64,000 bases of DNA from contig CAZCGE010000134.1 of the NCBI GenBank assembly GCA_964498125.1, forward strand, positions 1 through 64,000. Direction: 5' to 3'. A program made the translations under genes and the position numbers. Positions within the stretch are counted from its first letter, which is position 1, and each line of letters starts with the position of its first letter. The notes under the pieces were generated by a model, which was not told the DNA's origin, ran no database searches, and was given only the letters and a program-made list of their open reading frames with translations. Origin of the DNA: CAMDBL01 sp964498125. Lineage in GTDB: Bacteria; Pseudomonadota; Alphaproteobacteria; Rhizobiales; Hyphomicrobiaceae. Of this stretch, positions 28,801 through 36,032 are shown in pieces.

Positions 28801-29340
28801 GGTTTTCTGGGAGACAACGAGAACATTCTGTTCTGGGTGGCGCAGTTCCTGTCGGAAGCGCTCCGCTTCTGCCAGCGCAATCCGAACGATCAATTGCAGG
28901 CCGTGGTCATGTTCGACGAGGCCGACCTGTACATTCCAGCCAACGCCAAACCCGCCACCGCCGAGCCGCTGCAAAGTCTCCTGAAGCGTGCGCGTTCGGC
29001 GGGACTGGGACTGATGCTGGCAACCCAGTCGCCGGGAGATCTCGACTATAAGAGCCGCGACCAGATCACATCCTGGTTCATCGGCCGCGTGCGCGAAGAT
29101 ACAGCGTTGCGCAAGCTCAAAGCCGCGTTCCAGAGTGAGTCCGGCCTCGACCCGACCGCCGTGCTGCCCGGCCAGACTGTCGGCGAGTTCCATTTGGTGC
29201 AGGAAGGCCTGGTTCGGGCAATGAAGGCCCAGAGATCCTTGATCAGTGCGGAGCAAGTCCCCTTCGATCGGATCGAGCAACTCGCCTATGAGACCAAAGG
29301 CCAGGATGAAAGGCAGTTGCGGCTATTCGACCTAAGGTAG
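25894..29340 (+). CDS. Large dual P-loop ATPase: AAA-like N half, HerA/FtsK-like C half
   Basis: The product has 1148 residues and two complete NTPase modules. The first has Walker A GQSGAGKTH at residues 75-83 and a Walker B-like LVFCIDQVEDL at about 262-272, within an AAA/STAND-like domain up to about residue 420. A middle region (about 430-640) of alternating alpha/beta pattern is unrecognised. An acidic, low-complexity linker (about 660-720) follows. The second module has Walker A GGSGSGKTT at about 750, Walker B AVVMFDEADLYIP at about 1003-1015 and the HerA/VirB4-like LATQSPGD. HerA-type motors move DNA and occur in many defence and repair systems. ATG 25894 with AAGGA upstream is used. 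No nuclease motif is obvious. Confidence 0.85.
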   Translation: MQQEVAYSAGIATGADALSTAFEHSITWEDDVWRADPVDVEQVHAKARRKFFDLLDAITDRRGAHGQARILLFHGQSGAGKTHLLRALRTGAHRQSKAYFGYAQMTPDVAGYADFYLRRLINSLEKPYDPDAGGGSGLSRLTTRLVADADVLAQSDLEHLREASLKEADLAALVLRLADEIAASPRFASEQFDINIVRALLYLQRSDPRIDARIRQYLNGRPLTDLARAAVSALDPNTGDGRAFEIIEGLGKLMWAVDRAALVFCIDQVEDLRFFADAEERFQKAVRDLIQIANRLPTAIIVISCLEDFYTQVRGVLAQSYIDRIEKAGPILLLEGRSAEEARAIIGKRLEQAAKSQGGLSFPNAAAFFSPQFFEEFSGLSTRRLLEHAQHRIRAQETPSDPEEHAKDDGGGFDWGRSLAAALGFSTDRQDEPQPSSFAAMDYRDAWEWFSTNSEAEIPSDDHELVDVLVSALNLAGPEWGGAIQLKIERCELADDLPAIDLSLKHKSGYASELRIFLCNRPTQGGGLKRQLDRVLSSMAGKSCFMLRVSDYPPNRKNQTAQAFRKFRDNGGRSIMVPIPEWERMMTVREFHAHHRHDPGFAEWFESAKLLSSLLSLVQLLRLDLLGRQLPRAAAANVGTETGSLASAQLAVSAAAQMEAALTGEPHGEDDSLDLGGTPQVAAPTWADWTGWGATTPESTPASDDELPLSVILDENADGTSIIAGRGMTGRSKPITLNKDVLKRHAAVLGGSGSGKTTLALSIIEQLLLSGIPAVLIDRKGDLCSYANPDVWRSGDGGMSDRSGEREKLADAIDVAVYTPGRASGRPISITLLPNGIRELPEHEQQLLANLSSAALGDMLHMKNSATHQKQSGTLSVALKILGGRSNKEVTLGDLIHLLEDEDPELTDLTQRMDPSGKIRRDLVAQLDSLRHRNAVMFEGGGEPLRMDSLLGLGSYARSGRTRLSIIYTGFLGDNENILFWVAQFLSEALRFCQRNPNDQLQAVVMFDEADLYIPANAKPATAEPLQSLLKRARSAGLGLMLATQSPGDLDYKSRDQITSWFIGRVREDTALRKLKAAFQSESGLDPTAVLPGQTVGEFHLVQEGLVRAMKAQRSLISAEQVPFDRIEQLAYETKGQDERQLRLFDLR

Positions 29341-29370
29341 CGGCAATTGGTCCAACCGGGCAGTGTGTTG

Positions 29371-29398
29371 CAACGCGGCAACTATCGTTGTCAGTTTT
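29371..29398 (+). terminator. Possible weak terminator after the ATPase gene
   Basis: A short stem, GGCAAC against GTTGTC around a TATC loop (29377-29392), is followed by AGTTTT. It lies 30-60 bases after the stop of the dual ATPase. The stem is short and includes one G-T pair, so I rate it only as possible. Confidence 0.35.
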
Positions 29399-29933
29399 GC
29401 ATGTGCTCGGGTGTGGGTCGTGACGCGCCGAACCGGCGCGAGCACGCCGTGTATTCCATGTCATGAAAAATACTCAAGGTGTTGATCATCCGATATAAAA
29501 TATCGCGATGCACGTATGAAATGAAAGCCTCGCTCCGTGCGGCGGATGCATTCGTGTGGATGCGAATGTCCGAATCAAAGTCCGCGAAATGCTCGTGCAG
29601 AGCGTAGGACTTTAGTGTAGGTTTACCAGTGTGATCAAAGGCATTGAGGGTGCCTTCGGTCACGCAAGAGTGGTGAGTCAGTACCACAACGTGTGTCTGT
29701 TGCGGGGTTGTGTGATGGTAGATAAGTCGTTGGTAGTCGCATTGTTAGGAACGCTGCTCGGCCCAGCGATCGGTGTCGGCATCTTTATGCTGATGCAGAC
29801 GATGTAGCCAATCGCGGAAGCGGTGTTTTTATCTCAGGCACGGTGCATCTGAACTGCATCCGGCTGCCTCGCTGTGGTACTATTGGCCATGGCCGAAGCG
29901 TGCGGCCTGCTGATTTCTCGCGGCCACATCGCA
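29399..29933. other. AT-richer gene-poor stretch between the ATPase unit and moeA
   Basis: No gene is convincingly supported. The base composition is clearly more AT-rich than the surroundings around 29450-29650, consistent with foreign DNA at the edge of the ATPase unit. A 98-codon minus-strand frame (29391-29687) has no recognisable motif and I do not call it. A short frame beginning with ATG at 29716 starts MVDKSLVVALLGTLL and could encode a small hydrophobic peptide, but it is too short to judge. Confidence 0.45.
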
Positions 29934-31214
29934 ATGCCAGCAAAATTGCTCAATGACTGCTTCTTGCATGATCGCGATCGCTTGCGGCATCAGGAAGCGC
30001 TGACCATACTTCGCGATCGTATTGTGCCGGTAACACACTTCGAAGGTGTGGCGATTGACAGCGCGCTGGGCCGCATTTTGGCCGAGCCTGTCGTGGCCCG
30101 CACGTCGGTGCCCGCACATGCCAATGCCGCCGTCGATGGCTATGCCTTTGGGCATGCGGCCTATGACAAGGCCAGAGGCAGCGAATTTCCAGTCGTCGGC
30201 CGTGCCGCCGCCGGCCATCCGCTGGAGCATACGCCGGCGCCGCACGGCGCCGTGCGCATCTTCACCGGCGCGGTGATGCCGGCCGGCCTCGACACCGTCG
30301 CGATGCAGGAGGACGTGAACGTGATCGGCGAAGAGGCCGTCGCGCGCGTCACGATACCTGGCGGGTTGCAAGCGCGCGCCAATGTCCGCCAGGCCGGCGA
30401 GGACGTCAAAGCCGGACAGCCCATGTTCGCCGCAGGTGATCGTTTGCGTCCGCAGGATCTGGCCGCGCTGGCGTCTGTCGGGCTCGCCCAGGCGCCGTGC
30501 CGCGCGCGGCTGAAGGTCGGCATCGTCTCGACCGGCGACGAGGTCGTGCGGCCGGGCCAGCGCGCGATGGCTCCGGGCGAAGTCTACGACGCCAACGCGC
30601 CAATGTTGGGAGCGCTCGTCGCGCTTTCGGGTGCCGAGATCATCGACCTCGGCATCTGGCCGGACCAGGCTGACGAGGTGCGCACGCGGCTCGCCCGGGC
30701 GGCCCAGTCGTGCGACGTCATCATCACCTCCGGCGGCGCCAGTCGCGGTGAGGAGGATCACATGGTGCGCGCCCTCGATGCGATTGGCCGGCGCCACGTG
30801 TGGCAGCTGGCGATCAAGCCGGGGCGGCCGATGTCGTTCGGGCAGGTCGGCGATACGGTGGTGCTCGGCCTGCCTGGCAATCCCGTCGCCGTGCTGGTCT
30901 GCTTCCTGCTCTATGCCGTGCCGATGCTGCGCCGACTCGGCGGCGGCCATTGGATCGAGCCCCGCCGTTACCTGATGCCCGCCGCGTTCGCGTTCCCCAA
31001 TCGCAAGGCCGGCCGCCGAGAATTCTGGCGCGGTATCCTGCGCGAGGAGGATGGCCGGCTCGTCGTGGCCAAGTTCGAGCGTGATGGTTCGGGCCTGATC
31101 TCCGGCTTGCGCGAAGCCGATGGCCTGATCGAGGTCGCCGAGGAGGTCCCTGAAGTTCGGGAAGGCGACCTCGTGTCGTTCATTCCGTTCTCGGAGTTCG
31201 GCATCGTGAGGTGA
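29934..31214 (+). CDS. moeA: Molybdopterin molybdenumtransferase
   Basis: The 426-residue product inserts molybdate into adenylylated molybdopterin, the last step of Mo-cofactor synthesis in the cytoplasm. MoeA domains are clear: the ALGRILAEPVVA and NAAVDGYAF segments of the N-terminal region, RIFTGAVMPAGLDTV, then the MogA-like domain with GIVSTGDEVV, YDANAPMLGAL, the substrate loop TSGGASRGEEDHM, IKPGRPMSFG and LPGNPVAVLV. The start MPAKLLNDCFLHD (ATG 29934) resembles the family start; ATG 29889 is possible. It stands alone, convergent with the universal stress gene across a palindromic repeat. Confidence 0.92.
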   Translation: MPAKLLNDCFLHDRDRLRHQEALTILRDRIVPVTHFEGVAIDSALGRILAEPVVARTSVPAHANAAVDGYAFGHAAYDKARGSEFPVVGRAAAGHPLEHTPAPHGAVRIFTGAVMPAGLDTVAMQEDVNVIGEEAVARVTIPGGLQARANVRQAGEDVKAGQPMFAAGDRLRPQDLAALASVGLAQAPCRARLKVGIVSTGDEVVRPGQRAMAPGEVYDANAPMLGALVALSGAEIIDLGIWPDQADEVRTRLARAAQSCDVIITSGGASRGEEDHMVRALDAIGRRHVWQLAIKPGRPMSFGQVGDTVVLGLPGNPVAVLVCFLLYAVPMLRRLGGGHWIEPRRYLMPAAFAFPNRKAGRREFWRGILREEDGRLVVAKFERDGSGLISGLREADGLIEVAEEVPEVREGDLVSFIPFSEFGIVR

Positions 31215-31233
31215 TGGCCGGCACGTGTCGGTT

Positions 31234-31331
31234 GTAGGTCGGGTCGAGCCCTTCGCGAGACCCGGCATCTCCCCGCAACGCGAGATTGTCGGGTCGCCCC
31301 CGGATTAAATCCGGGGCTCGACCCGACCTAC
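31234..31331. repeat. Palindromic extragenic repeat, copy 2
   Basis: This 98-bp element has the same ends (gtaggtcgggtcga and tcgacccgacctac) and the same ccggattaaatccgg core as 17639-17732, in the opposite orientation. It fills the gap between the stops of the convergent moeA and universal stress genes, where it may serve as a bidirectional terminator. The half between the core and the other end differs between the copies. Confidence 0.75.
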
Positions 31332-31342
31332 GCCGAGCGCCA

Positions 31343-31777
31343 TCACCGATAAACCAGAACGGGCACGGTGGTATGCGTCAGCACCTTTTGCGTCTCGCTG
31401 CCGAGCAGGAAGGCCGATACGCCGCGCCGGCCGTGGCTCGCCATGACGATCAGGTCGCATTGCTGGGATTTGGCGGTGTCGATGATGCCACGCCAGGGCT
31501 CGTCATTGACCACCTGCATGGCCTCGCATTCAATTCCAGCGGTCTTGGCTGCGGCACGCGCGGCGTCGAGCAACTTGTCCATCTGCCGCGCATAGTCGCG
31601 CTGCGCTTCTTCAGACAGCGGAATCGTCACACCTTCGGCAACGAATTCACGCAGCGGCCGGCGCACGATCAGCGCGGTCGCCTTGGCGCCCAGTTGCTTG
31701 GCCAAAGCCATGCCATGCTGAACTGCTTTCATCGATAAATCGCCGCCGTCCGTCGGCAGAAGGACATGCTTGAACAT
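31343..31777 (-). CDS. Universal stress protein UspA family
   Basis: The 144-residue single-domain cytoplasmic protein starts with the UspA pattern MFKHVLLPTDGGDLSMKAV, and the nucleotide-binding loop is recognisable in LIVMASHGRRGVSAFLLGS followed by VLTHTTVPVLVY. The G-x2-G-x9-G(S/T) ATP-binding motif is nearly complete, so ATP binding is likely. Start 31777 has AGGAGA at ideal spacing. It is divergent from the von Willebrand A gene; the 235-base gap between them must carry both promoters. A general survival role under growth arrest is known for the family, while a specific role here is not visible. Confidence 0.9.
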   Translation of the reverse strand: MFKHVLLPTDGGDLSMKAVQHGMALAKQLGAKATALIVRRPLREFVAEGVTIPLSEEAQRDYARQMDKLLDAARAAAKTAGIECEAMQVVNDEPWRGIIDTAKSQQCDLIVMASHGRRGVSAFLLGSETQKVLTHTTVPVLVYR

Positions 31778-32012
31778 CGTGGTTCTCCTGGTGGTCCAAG
31801 ATTCGGTTCTTGAAACTTATGTCACCGCGCTTGCGCGCCCATTGACGACGATCAACTGCGCAAGGTGCCGTCCGAGGCCACGCGGCAGCAGCGCGTACTG
31901 AATTGAAAAACATGAGCAATATGCACAATTCTGACACCAATGGGTCGGCGCTGCGCCCAATTTTGAGATCAGCATTGGACTGTTCCCCCAACCACAACGA
32001 GGGTCTGACCTC

Positions 32013-33386
32013 ATGTCATCAACAAAACTGTTCGGCGCAGCGGCGGGTGCCGCGCTGGCGCTCGTAACGCTGGCAGCCGTGCCGGCTTTGGCACGAGACG
32101 CCATCGAGATCGACGCCCGCCTGTCGCAGCGGCTCATGAAGGAAGGCGCCACGCAACGCGTGTTCCTGCGCATTGCCATCAAAGGCGTGAAATCGGGCAC
32201 GGCGGAGAGCCGGACGCCGCTCAACGTCGCCCTGGTCATCGACCGCTCGGGCTCCATGCGCGGCGACAAGATGACCAAGGCGCGGGAGGCCGCGATCATG
32301 GCCGTCGATCGCATGGGGTCGAATGATATCGGCTCGGTCATCGTCTTCGACGACAAGATCGATGTGCTGGCGCCCGCCACGCGCATGACCAATCACAGCT
32401 CGATCAAGGACCAGATTGGCCGCGTCGACGCGCGCGGCACGACCGCCATCTGGGCGGCCATGCAGGAGGCGGCCCGCGAGGTGCGCAAGAACAAGTCAGC
32501 CTCGCGCCTCAACCGCATCATCCTGATGTCGGACGGGCTCGCCAACGTCGGGCCGAGCCAGCCGGCCGAATTCGAGCGGCTTGGCCGCGAGCTCGCCGCC
32601 GAGGGCATCTCGGTGACGACCATCGGGCTTGGCGGCGGCTACAACGAGGATCTGATGGCCCGGCTTGCCAACGCCAGCGATGGCAGCCACGCTTTCGCCC
32701 GCACCGGGTCCAACCTGACGCGCATCTTCAACCAGGAATTTGATGAGGTGCTATCCGTCACGGCACAGGACATCGAGGTGCTGATCGAGACGCGCTCTGG
32801 CGTCAAGCCGTTGCGCTCGCTCGGTCGCGACGGAGAGATCTCAGGCAATCGTGTCAAGCTGAGGGTTGGGCAGGCCTATGGCTCGGCGGAGTACAGTCTG
32901 CAGGTCGAGATGGAAGTGCCGGCGGACGTGGCCCGCGGCGAAGCCGAAATCGCCAATGTCAGGATCGCCTACACGGCAGGTGGCAGCGGCGAGCGCAAGA
33001 CCGCGGAGCTGGCCGTCAAGGGCCGTTTCAGTGCGTCGGACAGCGAGGTTTCGGCCAGCATCGACCCGATCGTGATGGCGCCGATCATCGAGCTGGAATC
33101 GCGCGAGCGCACCAAGCGCGCGGTGGAGCTGCGTGATCAGGGCCGCGTCGAGGATGCCCGCAAGGCGTTCGAGGAGGATGCGGTGAAGCTGCGGGCGAGC
33201 AAGGCCATGCCGGGCTTGGCGGCTTCTGCCCCGGCGAAGCAGCGCCTCGACGAGTTGGAGAAGAGGAGCGAAGACGCGGCGCGCGATGTCGGCGACGAAT
33301 CCAAATGGGCCAGCCAGCGCAAGGTCCAGCGTCAGGGCCAGTCCAACAGTTATAGTCCGGCGGCCTCTCCCGGAATCAAGTATTGA
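32013..33386 (+). CDS. Secreted von Willebrand factor A domain protein
   Basis: The 457-residue product has a signal peptide (MSSTKLFGAAAGAALALVTL, cleavage after ALA at about residue 27). The VWA domain follows, with the metal-ion-dependent adhesion site DRSGS (within ALVIDRSGSMRGDKM), a conserved Thr in RGTTAIW and Asp in LMSDGLANVGPS. A beta-rich region and a charged helical C-terminus (about residues 360-430, RTKRAVELRDQGRVEDARKA) come next. Such proteins are periplasmic or surface modules for protein interactions, often called Ca-activated chloride channel-like without channel activity. It faces the Fic gene tail to tail. Confidence 0.85.
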   Translation: MSSTKLFGAAAGAALALVTLAAVPALARDAIEIDARLSQRLMKEGATQRVFLRIAIKGVKSGTAESRTPLNVALVIDRSGSMRGDKMTKAREAAIMAVDRMGSNDIGSVIVFDDKIDVLAPATRMTNHSSIKDQIGRVDARGTTAIWAAMQEAAREVRKNKSASRLNRIILMSDGLANVGPSQPAEFERLGRELAAEGISVTTIGLGGGYNEDLMARLANASDGSHAFARTGSNLTRIFNQEFDEVLSVTAQDIEVLIETRSGVKPLRSLGRDGEISGNRVKLRVGQAYGSAEYSLQVEMEVPADVARGEAEIANVRIAYTAGGSGERKTAELAVKGRFSASDSEVSASIDPIVMAPIIELESRERTKRAVELRDQGRVEDARKAFEEDAVKLRASKAMPGLAASAPAKQRLDELEKRSEDAARDVGDESKWASQRKVQRQGQSNSYSPAASPGIKY

Positions 33387-33484
33387 GAGCCGTGGGTCGG
33401 AGCGAGCGCAAGGGCAGTCGGGAGCCCGCCCCTGCTAGGTCCGACCTCTCCATGTGCGGTGGCTGTGCCGACGTGTCCTCGCTG

Positions 33485-34126
33485 TCAGCTGCGGTCCTCG
33501 TCGCGCTCGATCCAGAAGCCGTGCACGAATCGTGAGCGGTCCCATGGTCGCAAGGCGGAGCGCAAAAGGTCGGCATAGGGGACATAATTGCGCGTCATTG
33601 CAGCGATTGCGGCGTCGCGTTCGGGTTGTTGCTGGATTCGGGACCAGTCGATATCGCGGTTATAGCGGTGGGCAAGGGCGGCAACGAAGATTTGAATTGC
33701 ACGGCCATTGCCTTCACGGAACGGGTGCAACTCGGTCAGCTCGCCCCAGCATTGGGCCAGAGCATCGGTGAACACCCGATCGTCGGCTCCAGCGCGTCGT
33801 GCGAGCTTGTGGAAGGCAGGCAAGATCCGGCGCCGCATTTGGCCGGCGAGACGAGCAGGAGGCGCAAACGGCAGTCCGCCGTGCGCTTTCCGCAGGTAGA
33901 CGGAGCGGAAGTCCCCGGCCCATGCGTAGATGTCGCTGAAAAGAGTGTGGTGAATAGCCTTCAGGCTTTTCTCGTTGAGGTGTCGGGCGGCATCGGCCCG
34001 CTGCATGGCGACGGTGGCATTGATGCGTGCAGCAGCGGCTTCCGCCATGTGCAGCGCCGCATCCTCGGTGAGTCCCAGTTTGTTGCGCAGAATGCCGCTG
34101 ACCGGATCGAGATAGGGGTCAGGCAC
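33485..34126 (-). CDS. Fic/DOC-family toxin (AMPylating)
   Basis: This 213-residue protein has a full Fic core HPFREGNGR at residues 134-142 and the flap region VYLRKAHGGLPFAPP. Fic enzymes with this motif transfer AMP to protein hydroxyl groups. No ATG is available at the family-like start PDPYLDPVSGILRNKLG; I use GTG 34126, which overlaps the stop of the antitoxin gene by 8 bases, pointing to coupled translation. The upstream partner resembles VbhA antitoxins, so this is a class I FicTA pair. The gene converges on the VWA gene; an imperfect inverted repeat (ggtcgga/tccgacc, 33395-33446) lies between them. Confidence 0.88.
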   Translation of the reverse strand: MPDPYLDPVSGILRNKLGLTEDAALHMAEAAAARINATVAMQRADAARHLNEKSLKAIHHTLFSDIYAWAGDFRSVYLRKAHGGLPFAPPARLAGQMRRRILPAFHKLARRAGADDRVFTDALAQCWGELTELHPFREGNGRAIQIFVAALAHRYNRDIDWSRIQQQPERDAAIAAMTRNYVPYADLLRSALRPWDRSRFVHGFWIERDEDRS

Positions 34127-34406
34127 GTTCCGGTGCTTCCTTGCTGTTGAGCAGACCGGCTCGCCCGAGTTGGCCGAGCAGGTCGAAGTACTCTTCGCGT
34201 GTGATCTGACCGGCGCACCACAGCCGACCGAGGCGGTCGACGGCTTGGCCAGGCACGACACCCTGAATAAGGTTGAGTTCGTCGCCGTAGGCGAGCGCGC
34301 GGCGGCGATTGGCTTTGTCCTCGCGCGAGAGACTTGCTGCACGCGCTTCGTAGGGGGCCAGGATCTGATCCGAGAGCGTTGGATACGTCGATAGTATATC
34401 AGCCAT
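34119..34406 (-). CDS. VbhA-like antitoxin of the Fic pair
   Basis: The 95-residue helical protein is encoded directly upstream of and overlapping the fic gene. Its C-terminal part, with ANRRRALAYGDELNLIQG followed by LWCAGQITREEYFDLLGQL, resembles the antitoxin VbhA domain that holds the Fic active site in the inactive state. At the expected position I do not find the canonical inhibitory pattern (S/T)xxxE(G/N); the aligned piece reads about LNLIQG. Inhibition may therefore use other residues, or my alignment by eye may be shifted. An N-terminal extension of about 25 residues precedes the domain. Confidence 0.75.
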   Translation of the reverse strand: MADILSTYPTLSDQILAPYEARAASLSREDKANRRRALAYGDELNLIQGVVPGQAVDRLGRLWCAGQITREEYFDLLGQLGRAGLLNSKEAPERA

Positions 34407-34521
34407 GGTCGCCTCTGCCTTTGTCTTTCAGAATAGCAGGAAAATCGGACCTGTTATGTGGCCTTGGCGAATGCAAAGTGGAATTTGGACCCAAAGGCAT
34501 GTGGTGACCAGTCCCGACCGG

Positions 34522-35130
34522 TTACGCCAGCTTTGCCACCGCCCGTTCCAGAAACTCGAGTCGGTCCTGGCCCCAGAACACCTCGCCCGACGGCAGCACG
34601 AAGGAGGGCGCGCCGAAGACGCCACGCTCGACGGCCTCGGCCGTATTCTTGTTCCAGAGCGCGTCGAGATCAGCTGACGGCGCGGCTGCCAGCCGGACCG
34701 CGGCGACATCGACGCCGGCGCGACGGCCGGCTTCGAGCAGGGTCGCCTCCTCGGCGATGTTCTGCTCCAGTTCCCATTCCGCGCGGCCAATCTCGGAGGA
34801 CAGGGCCAGCGCATCGCGCCCCTGCAGCCCGGCGGCAATGACAAGGTGGGCGGCCGGCTTGTCCTCCGTCGGATAGAATTTCGGCTCGACCACGAGTGGA
34901 ATGCCGAGATGGTCGCGCCAGCGCTTCAATTCCATCAATCGGTAGGCGCGCCGCTGCGGCGAGCGCTTGGGAACGGGCACGCCGCCGGTTTGGGCAAAGA
35001 CTTCGGCATAGCGCGCCGGCTTGACGTTGACGGTGAGATTGTAGCGTTTCGCCATCTCGCGAAAGCGCCCGCTGCAGAGGTACGTCCACGGCGAATTCAT
35101 CGAAATGAAGTAGTCGATGGTGATGGGCAT
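34522..35130 (-). CDS. 2-hydroxychromene-2-carboxylate isomerase-like (DsbA/kappa-GST fold)
   Basis: The 202-residue thioredoxin-fold protein has the family N-terminus with a Ser in place of the DsbA cysteines (NSPWTYL, Ser13) and the C-terminal GVFGAPSFVLPSGEVFWGQD. Relatives are glutathione-dependent isomerases of aromatic degradation, but most genome copies have unknown substrates. GGAG lies close to ATG 35130. It is the last gene of a four-gene minus-strand operon (enoyl-CoA hydratase, hydroxyisobutyrate dehydrogenase, haloacid dehalogenase, this gene), separated from the gene before it by a tandem-repeat hairpin. A second family member is at 52331-52927. Confidence 0.85.
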   Translation of the reverse strand: MPITIDYFISMNSPWTYLCSGRFREMAKRYNLTVNVKPARYAEVFAQTGGVPVPKRSPQRRAYRLMELKRWRDHLGIPLVVEPKFYPTEDKPAAHLVIAAGLQGRDALALSSEIGRAEWELEQNIAEEATLLEAGRRAGVDVAAVRLAAAPSADLDALWNKNTAEAVERGVFGAPSFVLPSGEVFWGQDRLEFLERAVAKLA

Positions 35131-35146
35131 TGGGGGCTCCAGTAAA

Positions 35147-35277
35147 TGCAGGCGTGAGTGGTGAGTCGTGAGTCGTGAGTGGTGGGTGGTGGGGGGTGGG
35201 TGTGGGGTACGCGCGGCGCTGGTTTCTGTATAACTTCACTGCACTTCACCACTCACCACTCACCACTCACGCCTGCA
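35147..35277 (-). repeat. Inverted tandem-repeat hairpin A
   Basis: In mRNA sense the dehalogenase stop TGA at 35269 opens a run of TGAGTGG heptamers (about three, then a variant). After a loop containing a C-rich run, the complementary CCACTCA-type repeats (35147-35185) end just before the ribosome-binding site of the isomerase gene. The outermost ten or so bases (tgcaggcgtg and its complement) pair as well, and these include the last codons of the upstream gene. It would form a long, slightly imperfect stem between the two cistrons. Confidence 0.75.
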
Positions 35278-35935
35278 CTTCCAGCAACGGCCTCAAATCC
35301 CGCGTAACGAGGTCGGCGGCCATGTCGGGGTATTCATCGGGCAGGCCCATGCGGTTGACCCAAACGCAGCGCATGCCGAACACCTTGGCGCCGGCCGCGT
35401 CCCAGCGATTGGAGGATTGGAACGAGATGTCGGCAGCTTTGCAGGCAAAGCGACGGGTGGCGATCTCGTAGACCTTCATCGCCGGTTTGAAGACGCCGAC
35501 GTCCTGGACCGACAAGACAGCGTCGAGCAGGGGAGCGATGCCGGCCGAGGCGACCGCTGCATCGAGCATGTCGGGATCGCCGTTGGACAGGATGGCGGTC
35601 TTGGCGCCGCGGGCCTTGAGGCCGGCCAGCACCTCGCTGACCTCCGGATAGGCCGACAACGTCAAGTAGGAGGCCATAAGTTTGTCACGCACGCCGGCCG
35701 GCACGCCGCCCACCGTGGCAATGGCATAGTCGAGACTGCGTTCGGCCAGCTTGCGGAATGAGATGTGCCGCCCGGTCTGGGCATGCACCCAAGTGTATTC
35801 GAGGTGCTTGCTGCGCCAGATCTGCGACATGCGCTCCCAGTTGGCCCCGATCTCGGCTTGGTACTTGGCGGCGGCCGAATGCACATCGAACAGCGTGCCA
35901 TAGGCATCGAAGACGTAGATGGGGGTGGTGGGCAT
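35267..35935 (-). CDS. Haloacid dehalogenase, type II
   Basis: The 222-residue HAD enzyme has all hallmark residues of L-2-haloacid dehalogenases: nucleophile Asp10 in VFDAYGTLFDV, ILSNGDPDML with the Ser-Asn pair, Lys in VFKPAMKVYE, and the substrate-binding motif FQSSNRWDAAGAK. The product would hydrolyse 2-haloalkanoates to 2-hydroxyacids. Unlike the HAD protein at 465-1172, its fourth motif is intact. GGAG precedes ATG 35935. The 3' end runs into hairpin A (the stop codon is its first repeat unit), and hairpin B lies upstream. Confidence 0.9.
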   Translation of the reverse strand: MPTTPIYVFDAYGTLFDVHSAAAKYQAEIGANWERMSQIWRSKHLEYTWVHAQTGRHISFRKLAERSLDYAIATVGGVPAGVRDKLMASYLTLSAYPEVSEVLAGLKARGAKTAILSNGDPDMLDAAVASAGIAPLLDAVLSVQDVGVFKPAMKVYEIATRRFACKAADISFQSSNRWDAAGAKVFGMRCVWVNRMGLPDEYPDMAADLVTRDLRPLLEVQA

Positions 35936-35956
35936 GGGGGCTCCTGGTAGTGCAGG

Positions 35957-36032
35957 CGTGAAGTCGTGAGATCGTCAAGTCGTGAAATCGAGACTGGAGC
36001 CACTTCACGACTTCACCATTTCACGATTTCAC
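35957..36032 (-). repeat. Inverted tandem-repeat hairpin B
   Basis: In mRNA sense the dehydrogenase ends in the stop TGA at 36023, which lies inside octamer repeats: GTGAAATC, GTGAAATG, GTGAAGTC, GTGAAGTG. The complementary arm (cacgac, cacgatctc and cacttgac type units, 35957-35990) follows after a short loop, about 20 bases before the dehalogenase start. It has the same layout as hairpins A and C, but a different repeat unit. Confidence 0.75.

Noticed and set aside
24676..29340. BREX, DISARM or Dnd assignment of the two-gene ATPase unit
   Set aside because: No methyltransferase, PglZ-type phosphatase, helicase partner or Dnd gene is present nearby, and I cannot match either protein to the known components by eye.
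29391..29687. A 98-codon minus-strand gene in the AT-rich gap
   Set aside because: No ribosome binding site, no domain resemblance, and an amino-acid mix consistent with chance reading of AT-richer DNA.
33395..33446. Intrinsic terminator between the VWA and fic genes
   Set aside because: The outer 7-bp stem is clear but the inner pairing is poor and no T-run follows on either strand; it is only mentioned in the fic entry.
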